The position numbers and the translations under genes were made by a program. 64,000 bases of DNA from CBDFKS01 sp965248905 (GTDB taxonomy: Bacteria > Chloroflexota > Dehalococcoidia > Lucifugimonadales > JAGWBF01), in NCBI GenBank assembly GCA_965248905.1, contig CBDFKS010000003.1, positions 1 to 64,000 on the forward strand. The letters are read 5' to 3'. Positions within the stretch are counted from its first letter, which is position 1. Every line of letters begins with the position of its first letter. The notes under the pieces are model-generated. The model was not told the origin of the DNA and did no database searches. It saw only the letters and a list, made by a program, of their open reading frames with translations. Positions 8,510 through 16,205 of this stretch are shown piece by piece.

Positions 8510-9187
8510 ATGAACAACGGTACCGCATCATCATTCCAAGACAACGCAACCCATGGCGAAGACGCTTTCTTTAGCCGAGAGCTGAGCGATACCTCCTGCC
8601 TGGACGCTGTCCTGGACGGGGTCACCCACTGCCAGGGAGCCTATGCCAGCAACTTCACGGCACAAATGCTTCAGGATGCGCCCATTGAGAAGCCCGGCGA
8701 CGTGATCAAGGTTCTGGAAGAGGCCAACAGCATCCTCTATCAGAGTGGGATGGGTCGCGACCTGCTGACCACCGTCTCCATTGCTCTAAAGACCGCTGAT
8801 GAGCTGACCGTTATAAACATGGGAGACAGCCCTATTTACCTCGTGAGAAACGGTGGAGTGGAGGAGCTCACGGTTATTCCGAAATCCGTACTGCTGCCCG
8901 GAGTGGTGAGCGGAGCCGTCGGCGCCCAGCAGCAACTCCGATACAGCTCGAAGACGGTGACCTTACAACCCGGCGACAGGCTCTTTCTAGCCACCGATGG
9001 CCTGGCGAACAACTTCTTTCCCGAAGAGCTGGCCCGGATTGCGGCAGATGCCGCTACTCCCCAAGGAGCAATTTCCACCCTCAAGCAGCTCATTGCCCGC
9101 AAGCGGGAGCTTCACGTAGGTCGGCATGACACCTACGGCAGCTTCAAAGAGGACGATCAGACCGCTATTCTACGATACCTGGATTAA
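8510..9187 (+). CDS. PP2C-like protein phosphatase
   Basis: A 225-residue metal-dependent phosphatase (PPM/PP2C). Motifs in order: EDAF at 17-20, DAVLDGVTH at 32-40 with the metal Asp D36, GDSPIYL from 105, ATDGL with D163, and the C-terminal EDDQTAILRYL with metal-binding D215 or D216. The core Asp set of the family is complete; the usual GGH after DG is replaced by VTH. ATG 8510 has AGAGAAG upstream. It lacks sensor or membrane domains. Its position after the kinase-like gene suggests that it dephosphorylates the kinase or its substrate. Confidence 0.85.
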   Translation: MNNGTASSFQDNATHGEDAFFSRELSDTSCLDAVLDGVTHCQGAYASNFTAQMLQDAPIEKPGDVIKVLEEANSILYQSGMGRDLLTTVSIALKTADELTVINMGDSPIYLVRNGGVEELTVIPKSVLLPGVVSGAVGAQQQLRYSSKTVTLQPGDRLFLATDGLANNFFPEELARIAADAATPQGAISTLKQLIARKRELHVGRHDTYGSFKEDDQTAILRYLD

Positions 9188-9231
9188 GCTGACCTAGCGC
9201 GTGAGGTGCCCAAACCTCTTCTAGTCTTGCA

Positions 9232-9900
9232 TTATGGCAGAGTTAGAGTGCGGGTAACTGCCTCTTCCCCATTCACCTTGAACAAGAAATTTAGCGGTCC
9301 CTCCTTGGGCAGGTCCTTCTTCTGAATGGCCGCAATATACAGTGGCGCCACAAGATATGGAAATTCCCTGCCCTGCGGATCGGCCTCCAGCTCAAGGTTT
9401 ACCTCGACTTCGGTATCGTTCAGGAAGACGTTCGCTATAGAGAGAGGGTCCCCTTTGAGGGGACGCCACATGTGATAAACAGCCACGACGATGACTTGAT
9501 CCAGGTCGGCCTTGTGCAGAGAGTCGAGGCTGCCACGAAGTCGTAGGAAGTCCACACCCTCCAGAAGCTCACGTATCTCGTCCTCGGAGGTGAGGATAAA
9601 GGCCCTTAGAGTGTCTACAAAGGGGTCTGCCTCTTCATTTTCGGGGAGCACCCACCCTCCCACCAAGAAACGGGGCACTATTTCGTTTTCCGCGATTGTC
9701 GATGCTGTAGAACCTTGCGAGTTGGCCGGTGCTCCACGGGAAGAGCTGCAGGCCACAGCGACCAGCAATAGAGCTAACAGGCCGCACACGGTCCATGCTG
9801 CCAGCCACACTCGACCACGATTATTGAGCCACGAGCCAAGTGGTCGACGGCTATTTAGTACTAAGAAGGACTTCACTCCAGATCGCCTCGATATACGCAT
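9232..9900 (-). CDS. Putative lipoprotein of unknown function
   Basis: A 222-residue protein. A positively charged N-terminus (RISRRSGVK...NNRGR) is followed by a hydrophobic segment at about 31-50 and a lipobox LVAVAC with C51, so it should be lipid-anchored on the outer face of the membrane after processing. After a Ser/Ala-rich linker the mature part is soluble and acidic, with no domain that I recognise. A start nearer the hydrophobic segment is possible, since 30 residues before it is long. It is convergent with the phosphatase gene and divergent from the DinB gene. Confidence 0.65.
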   Translation of the reverse strand: MRISRRSGVKSFLVLNSRRPLGSWLNNRGRVWLAAWTVCGLLALLLVAVACSSSRGAPANSQGSTASTIAENEIVPRFLVGGWVLPENEEADPFVDTLRAFILTSEDEIRELLEGVDFLRLRGSLDSLHKADLDQVIVVAVYHMWRPLKGDPLSIANVFLNDTEVEVNLELEADPQGREFPYLVAPLYIAAIQKKDLPKEGPLNFLFKVNGEEAVTRTLTLP

Positions 9901-10055
9901 CAGTACTAACGCGTTTATAGCTTTAGGTAAGTCTAACGTGAAAGTGTATCAGACTGCCACCAAAGAGGAAAAGAGTTCGGCCATAGACTTGTGGCGTTGA
10001 TATCATATCTGTAAACTGGGGACGATACTGGCCGCCTGGGAAAAGGAGAATCACG

Positions 10056-10577
10056 TTGTCTCAGCTAAGCTTCATACGAGACTCGTTAAGAAGTCTTCAT
10101 GGCTCCTTGGACGAAGCCATGGACGGATTGTCCGATGAGCAAGCCCACTGGAGACCCTACGACACAGGCAATCACATCGCTTTCATCGCCTGGCACTATG
10201 TGAGAACCGTGGATAACATCGTCCGGTTCGTGTTAAAGCGCCAGCCCACGGTGTGGATGGCGGAGAAATGGGATGAGAGATTCGGCCTAGACTCCAAGAT
10301 CCAGGGTACCGGAATGACGCCCGAAGATGCCGTAGCCCTGAGGATCTCGGATTTTCCGGCCTTTCGCAGCTATGCCAGCGAAATCTGGAAGGAGGCCCAG
10401 ACATATCTGAACACTGTTTCAGAGGAGGACCTGGCCCAGAAAATGACCATCAGGCCCTTGGGGGAGCTAACCCTGGAGCAGGTACTGGGCACCACGTTGC
10501 TCACCCATGGCTACACCCATTTGGGTGAGATATGGCTGTTGAAGGGCCTGCAAGGCTTGCCAGGCAACCCGATCTGA
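10056..10577 (+). CDS. DinB family protein
   Basis: A four-helix-bundle DinB/YfiT-type protein of 173 residues. TTG 10056 is the start, with AAAGGAGA 6-7 bases upstream. The three metal His typical of the fold are visible: H47 in FIAWHYVRTVDN, and H151 and H155 in LLTHGYTHLGEI. Family members are metal-dependent thiol transferases or hydrolases of low-molecular-weight thiol systems, but the substrate here cannot be told. It is convergent with a cupin gene, leaving only 2 bp between the stop codons. Confidence 0.85.
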   Translation: MSQLSFIRDSLRSLHGSLDEAMDGLSDEQAHWRPYDTGNHIAFIAWHYVRTVDNIVRFVLKRQPTVWMAEKWDERFGLDSKIQGTGMTPEDAVALRISDFPAFRSYASEIWKEAQTYLNTVSEEDLAQKMTIRPLGELTLEQVLGTTLLTHGYTHLGEIWLLKGLQGLPGNPI

Positions 10578-10579
10578 CC

Positions 10580-10876
10580 CTATTTCAGCTCCACCAGCAA
10601 GATATGGGCCTCACCGGTGCCCACGTTTTCCACACCGTGAGTGACCTCATCCAGGTACATGGACTGCCCTGGCTCTAGCGCGACATCCATGGTTTGGCCA
10701 TCGGGCATGGTGAAAATGAATTTGCCGTCGCTCAAGGCGTAGGCGACAATGGCTGGATGGGAGTGCATCTCCGCCTTGTCACCGGGCTTCGTACGGGACT
10801 CCAATACCCGTACCCGGTCGTTTTCAAGCAAGACCTTGTAAAAATTGGGTGCCACCTGAACTGCGTCGCCCGCCAT
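10580..10876 (-). CDS. Small cupin-domain protein
   Basis: A single-domain cupin of 98 residues. H38 and H40 in EMHSHPAIVAYAL are the metal-binding HxH of cupin motif 1; the second motif (PGQSMYLDEVTHGVENVG) supplies another His. Family members bind a metal and act as isomerases, dioxygenases or sensors; nothing identifies this one more closely. ATG 10876 has GAGAGGGAGA upstream. An IS1182-type element is inserted 41 bp upstream of the start, probably in its promoter region, so present-day expression may be altered. Confidence 0.8.
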   Translation of the reverse strand: MAGDAVQVAPNFYKVLLENDRVRVLESRTKPGDKAEMHSHPAIVAYALSDGKFIFTMPDGQTMDVALEPGQSMYLDEVTHGVENVGTGEAHILLVELK

Positions 10877-10917
10877 ATCGTCTCCCTCTCTTCTGCTGCA
10901 TTAGTTGGATTTGCTAG

Positions 10918-12476
10918 GAGCCCGTCCGAGAAACACGGTTGGCGAGTGTTTGGGGGTATGATGGGCCCAGCCCAGTAGCGGGGAGTCGTTGATGAGCAAG
11001 ACCTACCTTTCCTACGAACCCGACCAGCAGTTGCTGTTGCCAGCGGCGTTGCAGGAGTGGCTGCCTGACGACCATCTGGCCTACTTCATATCCGACGTGG
11101 TGGACCAGTTGGACATGTCGGAGGTCACCGCTCGCTACGAGCGGGAACGGCGTGGCGGGCCGCCGTATCATCCACGGATGATGGTCAAGGTGTTGCTCTA
11201 CGGCTACTGCGTGGGGGTGGCGTCCTCACGCCGCATCGCCCAGCGTCTCCACGAGGACATCGCCTTCAGGGTGTTGGCGGCGAACAACACACCGGACTTC
11301 CGGACCATCTCCGACTTTCGCAAGGATAATGTGGATGCGCTGTCGGGCCTGTTCGTACAGGTACTGGCGTTGTGTCAGCAGGCGGGGCTGGTGAAGCTGG
11401 GGCACGTGGCGCTGGACGGCACGAAGGTCAAGGCCAACGCATCGAAGCATAAGGCGATGAGTTACCAACGGATGAAGGAGAAGGCAGCGCAGTTGGCGGC
11501 GGAGGTAGCGGAGTTGTTGCGACAGGCCCAGGCAGCGGATGATGAGGAAGACCGGCGGTACGGCAAAGACAAGCGTGGAGATGAGTTGCCGCAGGAGTTG
11601 GCCTTTCGAGAGGGTCGGTTGGAGAAGATACGGGAAGCCATGGCGGCGCTGGAAGCCGAGGCGCAGGCGGCTGCCGAACAGGCCGAGGCCGAAGGTGGTA
11701 ATCACCCGGGGGTGCCCGACGACAAGGCCCAGCGTAACTTCACCGATACCGAGTCGCGCATCATCCCCGCACCTGGAGGAAAGGACTTCCTGCAAGCGTA
11801 CAACTGTCAGGCGGTGGTGGACAGCGCTCACCAGGTGATCGTGGCGGCGCGGGCCACCAACCAGGCTTCGGATAAGCAACAGGCTGCGGCGATGATGGAG
11901 GAGACCATCGACAACGTCGGTGCAGTCCCCAGGGAAGTATCCGCCGATGCTGGCTATTACTCGGCAAAGGCAGTCGACGAGCTCTATGCTCTGGGCGTGG
12001 ACCCGTTCGTCGCGCCGGAGCAGACCCGCCACGGCCGGGTTGTGCCACCCGCGCCCCGAGGTCGCATACCCAGCCATCTGTCTCCCAGGGACCGGATGCG
12101 ACGGAAGTTACAGACCAAGCGGGGTCGGCAGCGCTACGCTTTGCGGATGCAAACTGTGGAGCCGGTATTCGGCCAGATCAAGCAGGGCAGGGGATTCCGG
12201 CAGTTCCTGCTGCGGGGACTGGAGAAGGTGAACGGCGAATGGTCGCTGATCTGCACCGGCCACAACCTGCTCAAACTGTTCCGCTTTGGGGTCAATCTGC
12301 ACAGGAAAGCACGGGCCGATGGGCCAGCCCAACGCATCAGGAACTTTGCCGAGGTAGTGAGCACGGCGCTATTCGCAAAGCTATCTGGGGGCCGGCTGGG
12401 GCAACCGGCAAAATTAGTTGTCGCGATCCATTGGCGCTGACCCGCAAGCACCGTTAGATAATCCTCGGACGGGCTG
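10918..12476 (+). mobile_element. IS1182-family insertion sequence, complete
   Basis: A 1559-bp element with one transposase gene. The terminal inverted repeats are 13 bp at 10918-10930 (GAGCCCGTCCGAG) and the complement at 12464-12476 (CAGCCCGTCCGAG), which differ only at the first base. The tetranucleotide CTAG flanks both ends (10914-10917 and 12477-12480), consistent with a 4-bp target duplication. Transposase and ends are intact, so the element is probably functional or recently inserted. Confidence 0.85.
10989..12440 (+). CDS. IS1182 family transposase
   Basis: A 483-residue DDE transposase. The N-terminal DUF772-type domain (YHPRMMVKVLLYGYCVGVASSR) is followed by the first catalytic Asp in VALDGTKVKANASKHK, a long charged coiled insertion (about 155-235), SADAGYY with the second Asp, and a C-terminal VEPVFGQIKQGRGF with the Glu. 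The length and the order of motifs are those of IS1182. The frame is intact. It cuts and re-joins its own element ends. Confidence 0.92.
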   Translation: MMSKTYLSYEPDQQLLLPAALQEWLPDDHLAYFISDVVDQLDMSEVTARYERERRGGPPYHPRMMVKVLLYGYCVGVASSRRIAQRLHEDIAFRVLAANNTPDFRTISDFRKDNVDALSGLFVQVLALCQQAGLVKLGHVALDGTKVKANASKHKAMSYQRMKEKAAQLAAEVAELLRQAQAADDEEDRRYGKDKRGDELPQELAFREGRLEKIREAMAALEAEAQAAAEQAEAEGGNHPGVPDDKAQRNFTDTESRIIPAPGGKDFLQAYNCQAVVDSAHQVIVAARATNQASDKQQAAAMMEETIDNVGAVPREVSADAGYYSAKAVDELYALGVDPFVAPEQTRHGRVVPPAPRGRIPSHLSPRDRMRRKLQTKRGRQRYALRMQTVEPVFGQIKQGRGFRQFLLRGLEKVNGEWSLICTGHNLLKLFRFGVNLHRKARADGPAQRIRNFAEVVSTALFAKLSGGRLGQPAKLVVAIHWR

Positions 12477-12480
12477 CTAG

Positions 12481-12637
12481 GACCTTTTAATATCGATGCC
12501 AAGCTGAGCCCTTCGTTCCTCAGGGTAAAATCCGCGAAAAGTCTAACCCCTGGCATTGATTCTTCGCTGCGCTCAGAATGACTTTAGGGGCAAAGCCTCA
12601 TCAAGGGGGAAGGGAATGTCTCGGTAGACCCAGGGGC
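12481..12637. repeat. Intergenic region with dispersed repeat fragments
   Basis: Contains CCCTTCGTTCCTCAGGGTAA at about 12510 and ATTCTTCGCTGCGCTCAGAA at about 12559-12578, fragments of the ATTCTGAGCG/TTCGACAAGCTCAGG repeat group seen elsewhere in the window. No gene is seen. Confidence 0.6.
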
Positions 12638-13210
12638 TCATAAAGTCTCGGAAATCTGAGAGGCCTCCACACCAGTGAGTACTGCTACCACTTGATCCAC
12701 CAACCCCTCGGCTCGGCTCCTCACGGCTCCCCGGTCCAGTCCACCCACCGGATGGGCTGTGAATATGACGGGGTAATCACTGGCGCCCCACATACTAGCC
12801 ATAGCCTTTGCGGTGGTCTCGAAGGGGTAGGTGCATATCGTAGCCGATGCTATTCCAGCCTTTTCCAGATGAATGCCGTCGTGCACACTGCACGCGCTGC
12901 AGGACCCTCAATCGCCGATGGCCACGATGGCGTAGTCACACTCCTTACCCATCTGGCTGATTATCTCTGGATCTGCAGGTTTGGAAGCCGAAGGCTTGCG
13001 GTGATACATGACGTTTGCAACGCCATATCTGGACTTCAGCAGGTCAGCAAGCTCTTCCAGTAGCTCTTTGCCATTGGGTTTGCTGTCGTCGATCAGACCC
13101 ACTCGCTTGCCCTTTAGGTCCTGAAGCCGTCGCGCTCCAGTGAAGCTGGCAATGATGGGTTGGGTGGTGGGGTCCACCAGTAGGTATTGTTTACGAGTGT
13201 CCAGCGCCAT
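12638..13210 (-). CDS. UGSC family selenoprotein (UGA = selenocysteine at residue 101)
   Basis: Two abutting frames form one 190-residue protein if the TGA at 12908-12910 is read as Sec: the junction reads AIGD-U-GSCSACSVHDGIHLEKAGI. The motif U-G-S-C (U101-C104, with C107 three residues on) is the hallmark of the UGSC (seleno)protein family; homologues without Sec have Cys or Thr there. The N-terminal half carries a Rossmann-like stretch (KGKRVGLIDDSKPNGKELL). A hairpin 13 bases after the UGA fits a bacterial SECIS. The conserved redox-type motif suggests a thiol/selenol oxidoreductase, but the reaction is not known. It follows a 358-residue companion gene by 54 bp on the same strand. A gene caller would split it in two. 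Confidence 0.85.
12880..12894 (-). promoter_or_regulatory. SECIS-like hairpin of the UGSC selenoprotein gene
   Basis: On the mRNA sense, a perfect 6-bp stem CGTGCA/TGCACG with loop GUG begins 13 bases after the UGA; the loop starts 19 bases after it with G first. The short apical loop, the early G and the 16-37 base window agree with bacterial SECIS rules (SelB recognition). A competing stem CTGCA/TGCAG overlaps it. Confidence 0.6.
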
Positions 13211-13264
13211 GCACTTACTCCTTTTTTGTGCTCAGGCCAAGTCCTAATTATCCTGGTTTTCTGC

Positions 13265-14341
13265 TCATCGGATGGCTTTGGTTACCGCGGTCGAGGAAAC
13301 ATTGGGTCCCCAGCTGGGAATGAGAGCGCAAAGAGGCGCCTCGGACCCGCCAGCAGCAAGCACCAGGATATCGTCTGGAGATGCCACAAGCGAAATGAAT
13401 CGCTCATCATCCCCCGGCTCCACATTCCCTTTGATCACTTCCACACGCTTGAGTTCCGCCATAGACCTACGAACCCGGGTAGCCAGATGTTGTCGAACAT
13501 CCGCCTTGCTCCAGCCCTCCCATACATCGCTGGTTCCGGCCGCTACGAGCACTATCTGGCCCTGTCGGAGCATGGCCGAAGTGTCGCCTATGGAACCGCT
13601 ATTGGCCAATGAGCTACCTAACGAAGATGCCACATCCGCCACGCCCGCAAGAATGATCTCCGGTTTTGACGCCATCCTGATCTGCCGTGGAGACTCGCAG
13701 GCGAATACGGTGACCGTGCTATCATCTCTGGAGAACCCCCGTTCTACGTGAAGAGGATTCCAATGGGTCTCCAGCTCATTCTCTGCAATGCAGTAGCTGA
13801 ACTTGCCCGGATGCCCCAGAATGCTACGGTCGAAGAGGCCGGGTATGGCGGCACAGGCATTCATGAGTATGAGCCGGATGGACCTGCCTATGGTGGAGTT
13901 GGCCCGGTTTCCTGGGCCAAAGAGGTTATTTTTACAGTTAATATCCAACTCTTGGATTATAGGGCCATTTATTATCAACAGGATGCCTGCCCCGCCCAGA
14001 CTGGAGGAGGGGCCGATCAGGTTGAAGGCAGGGTCCAGAACGGCCTCGGTAGCCGCTAGAACAACGGGAAAGTATTCGGGCAGGCAGCCGGCCATCACGG
14101 CGTTGGCCGCAACTTTGCCCACGGTTACCTCTCGTCGACGCTCCGGCAACGAGCCCAGGACCTCGTCGGCTGGACGCTCGGCATAGTTGAGGAACTGCTG
14201 TACTCTGTCCACCGTGGGAGGAACCACGGGAAGGCCATCGGTCCAGCCCAGCTCATAGCACCTTTCGATGGCATCTATGACGCCATCCCACTCGGTTTGA
14301 ACCAGATCCTTTGCGCCTGAGGTCACAGCCACTCCTCCCAT
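13265..14341 (-). CDS. Conserved protein encoded with the UGSC selenoprotein
   Basis: A 358-residue cytoplasmic protein with no characterised domain that I can name. Notable conserved-looking stretches are LGWTDGLPVVPPT near the N-terminus, NLIGPSSSLGGAGILLIINGP, and FGPGNRANSTIGRSIRLILMNACAAIPGLFDRSILGHPGKFSYC, with Cys residues that could be redox active. It directly precedes the UGSC gene in the same orientation, so it is probably a partner subunit or a substrate-handling enzyme of that system. ATG 14339-14341 lacks a ribosome site; GTG five codons later (14326) sits behind GGGAGGAG and may be the true start. It is divergent from the SagB-like gene. Confidence 0.7.
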   Translation of the reverse strand: MGGVAVTSGAKDLVQTEWDGVIDAIERCYELGWTDGLPVVPPTVDRVQQFLNYAERPADEVLGSLPERRREVTVGKVAANAVMAGCLPEYFPVVLAATEAVLDPAFNLIGPSSSLGGAGILLIINGPIIQELDINCKNNLFGPGNRANSTIGRSIRLILMNACAAIPGLFDRSILGHPGKFSYCIAENELETHWNPLHVERGFSRDDSTVTVFACESPRQIRMASKPEIILAGVADVASSLGSSLANSGSIGDTSAMLRQGQIVLVAAGTSDVWEGWSKADVRQHLATRVRRSMAELKRVEVIKGNVEPGDDERFISLVASPDDILVLAAGGSEAPLCALIPSWGPNVSSTAVTKAIR

Positions 14342-14442
14342 AGAAATTGATGCTGATGTTTGGGCTTACGCTAGCACACGCCTATTGGGTAGTCAAGGGA
14401 GAGTGCAGGCTGTACGCTCACGTCAGCTCAGTCGTGGCCTAT

Positions 14443-14450
14443 GCTATAAT
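14443..14450 (+). promoter_or_regulatory. Extended -10 promoter of the SagB-like gene
   Basis: TGCTATAAT covers 14442-14450, a perfect -10 with a TG extension. No good -35 lies 17 bases upstream. It predicts a start site near 14457 and a short leader before ATG 14489. It also argues against the TTG start at 14450. Confidence 0.6.
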
Positions 14451-14488
14451 TGGCTGTGTCATATGGTCATCGGGAGTGTCGCTCGCCC

Positions 14489-16048
14489 ATGAAAAATCGG
14501 GACCTGGAAGCAACCTGGGCATATCACGACGCCACAAAGCACTCTGTCTGGAGTATCCGCAACGACCCCCACTATTTGGATTTTGATAACCAGCCCCTCC
14601 CGTTCAAGATATACCCGGAGCTGGAGCCAATCCCTCTCCCCCACGACCGCCCAGTCTCAACAATGACGGCGCTATCCGCCATATCCACCATAACCGCTTC
14701 TGATGGGACCTGCATCCCTGACAAGACCACTCTCGCCAGCCTTCTTAACTATTCCGCAGGCATCACCAAACGGAGTACTTTTCCCGGCGGAGAGATGGTC
14801 TTTAGAGCCGCTGCATGTACGGGAGCGCTGTATCACATCGAGCTATACCTGGTTTGCGGAGACCTACCGGACTTACCGGCCGGTGTATACCACTTCGGGG
14901 TCCAAGACTTCGCCTTGCGCAAGCTGAGAGAGGGTGATTTCAGGCGCGTTCTTAGCGCCGCCAGTGGACAGGAGCCCTCCATAGCCCACGCTCCGGCGAT
15001 GATAGTGTGCACAGGCACCTATTGGCGCAACTCCTGGAAGTATCGTTCCAGGACCTATCGGCATTGCTTCTGGGATAATGGCACCATCCTGGCCAATCTG
15101 CTGGCAATCTCAACAGCCCACGCCGTCCCTGCTCGTGTTGTCATGGGCTTCGTGGATGACACTGTAAACCGGCTGCTGGACCTGGATACCGATCGAGAAG
15201 TAGCCCTGAGCCTCGTTCCTCTGGGATACACCAGCGAAACGACCATCGGCGATGCCCCGGACGTTCGACCCCTGAATCTAAGCACTGTCCCACTGTCCAG
15301 GACAGAAGAGGAATACCCCCTGATCGGCGCAATGCACGAAGCCTCCTCACTGACTACCGAGGAAGAAGCAAGGGTGTGGCGTGGGTCCACTCCCGCAACC
15401 TCTACAATCGAGTCTGCAAGCCTAACATTCTCTCCGCCGCCTCTTGCTAAAGAAGAAGCACCCACCGAACCGATCGAGAAGGTCATCGTACGCCGGGGAT
15501 CAAGCAGGCAGTTTCTTCGCCAGCCTATCTCTTCGGCTCAACTCATCACCATCCTTCAGCGGTCTACCCAGGGAGTCCCGGCGGATTTTCTTGAACCCGA
15601 AGGCACGATTATCAACGACCTCTATCTCATCGTGCACGCAGTCGAGGGCCTGCCTGCGGGAGCCTACCTCTATCACCGCGACGAAAACTCCCTGGAGCTT
15701 CTCAAAGAAGGCGACTTTCGCCAGATGGCAGGTCACCTAGGACTGGGCCAGGCTATCCCCGCCGACGCCAGCGCGGACGTTTTCTTTCTTGCAGACCTGA
15801 ACCCACTTTTGGACCGTTATGGGAACAGGGCGTACCGGGCGACGCAGATGGAAGCGGGCATAATCGGGGGCAAGATGTATCTGGCTGCTTACGCCCAAAA
15901 GTTAGGAGCCAGCGGCCTCACATTCTTCGACGACGACGTGATCTCATTCTTCTCACCCCACGCCGAAGGAAAGAGCGTCATGTTCCTGGTGGCGCTGGGC
16001 AGACCATTACGTAAGCGAATCAGAAGGCCGGATCCTTCGTCTACTTAG
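14489..16048 (+). CDS. SagB/ThcOx-type dehydrogenase with two nitroreductase domains
   Basis: A 519-residue protein with two tandem nitroreductase-fold domains (about 45-250 and 335-510), an FMN-dependent oxidoreductase family that includes the SagB/ThcOx azoline oxidases. The repeated pattern is clear: LPAGVYHFGVQDFALRKLREGDFR in the first half matches LPAGAYLYHRDENSLELLKEGDFR in the second. The second domain begins with RRGSSRQFLRQPISSAQL, the usual nitroreductase entry. ATG 14489 (MKNRDLEATWAYHDATKH) is preferred because the -10 box overlaps the TTG at 14450. No YcaO cyclodehydratase or RiPP precursor is nearby, so a role in peptide modification is not supported; a general flavin oxidoreductase is the cautious call. 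Confidence 0.85.
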   Translation: MKNRDLEATWAYHDATKHSVWSIRNDPHYLDFDNQPLPFKIYPELEPIPLPHDRPVSTMTALSAISTITASDGTCIPDKTTLASLLNYSAGITKRSTFPGGEMVFRAAACTGALYHIELYLVCGDLPDLPAGVYHFGVQDFALRKLREGDFRRVLSAASGQEPSIAHAPAMIVCTGTYWRNSWKYRSRTYRHCFWDNGTILANLLAISTAHAVPARVVMGFVDDTVNRLLDLDTDREVALSLVPLGYTSETTIGDAPDVRPLNLSTVPLSRTEEEYPLIGAMHEASSLTTEEEARVWRGSTPATSTIESASLTFSPPPLAKEEAPTEPIEKVIVRRGSSRQFLRQPISSAQLITILQRSTQGVPADFLEPEGTIINDLYLIVHAVEGLPAGAYLYHRDENSLELLKEGDFRQMAGHLGLGQAIPADASADVFFLADLNPLLDRYGNRAYRATQMEAGIIGGKMYLAAYAQKLGASGLTFFDDDVISFFSPHAEGKSVMFLVALGRPLRKRIRRPDPSST

Positions 16049-16205
16049 TCAGCTTGACATCCTTTTTCATAAATGTTACGTTCAAGTATCATTTCCCCTG
16101 AAAGAATTCCCGCATTTTGCCCCATAGCCAGGTAAAATGATCTGAGATCGAAAGGCCAGCAGAGGCTTGGCCAAACGGCCAAGACCGAGCTTGATGTGAG
16201 GGGCC

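Noticed and set aside
11226..12077. 283-residue minus-strand frame over the IS1182 transposase
   Set aside because: Antisense shadow caused by high GC third positions; the plus strand holds the DDE motifs.
12638..12886. A separate small gene downstream of the UGSC TGA
   Set aside because: Continuous homology across the TGA and the U-G-S-C motif make one Sec-containing gene far more likely.
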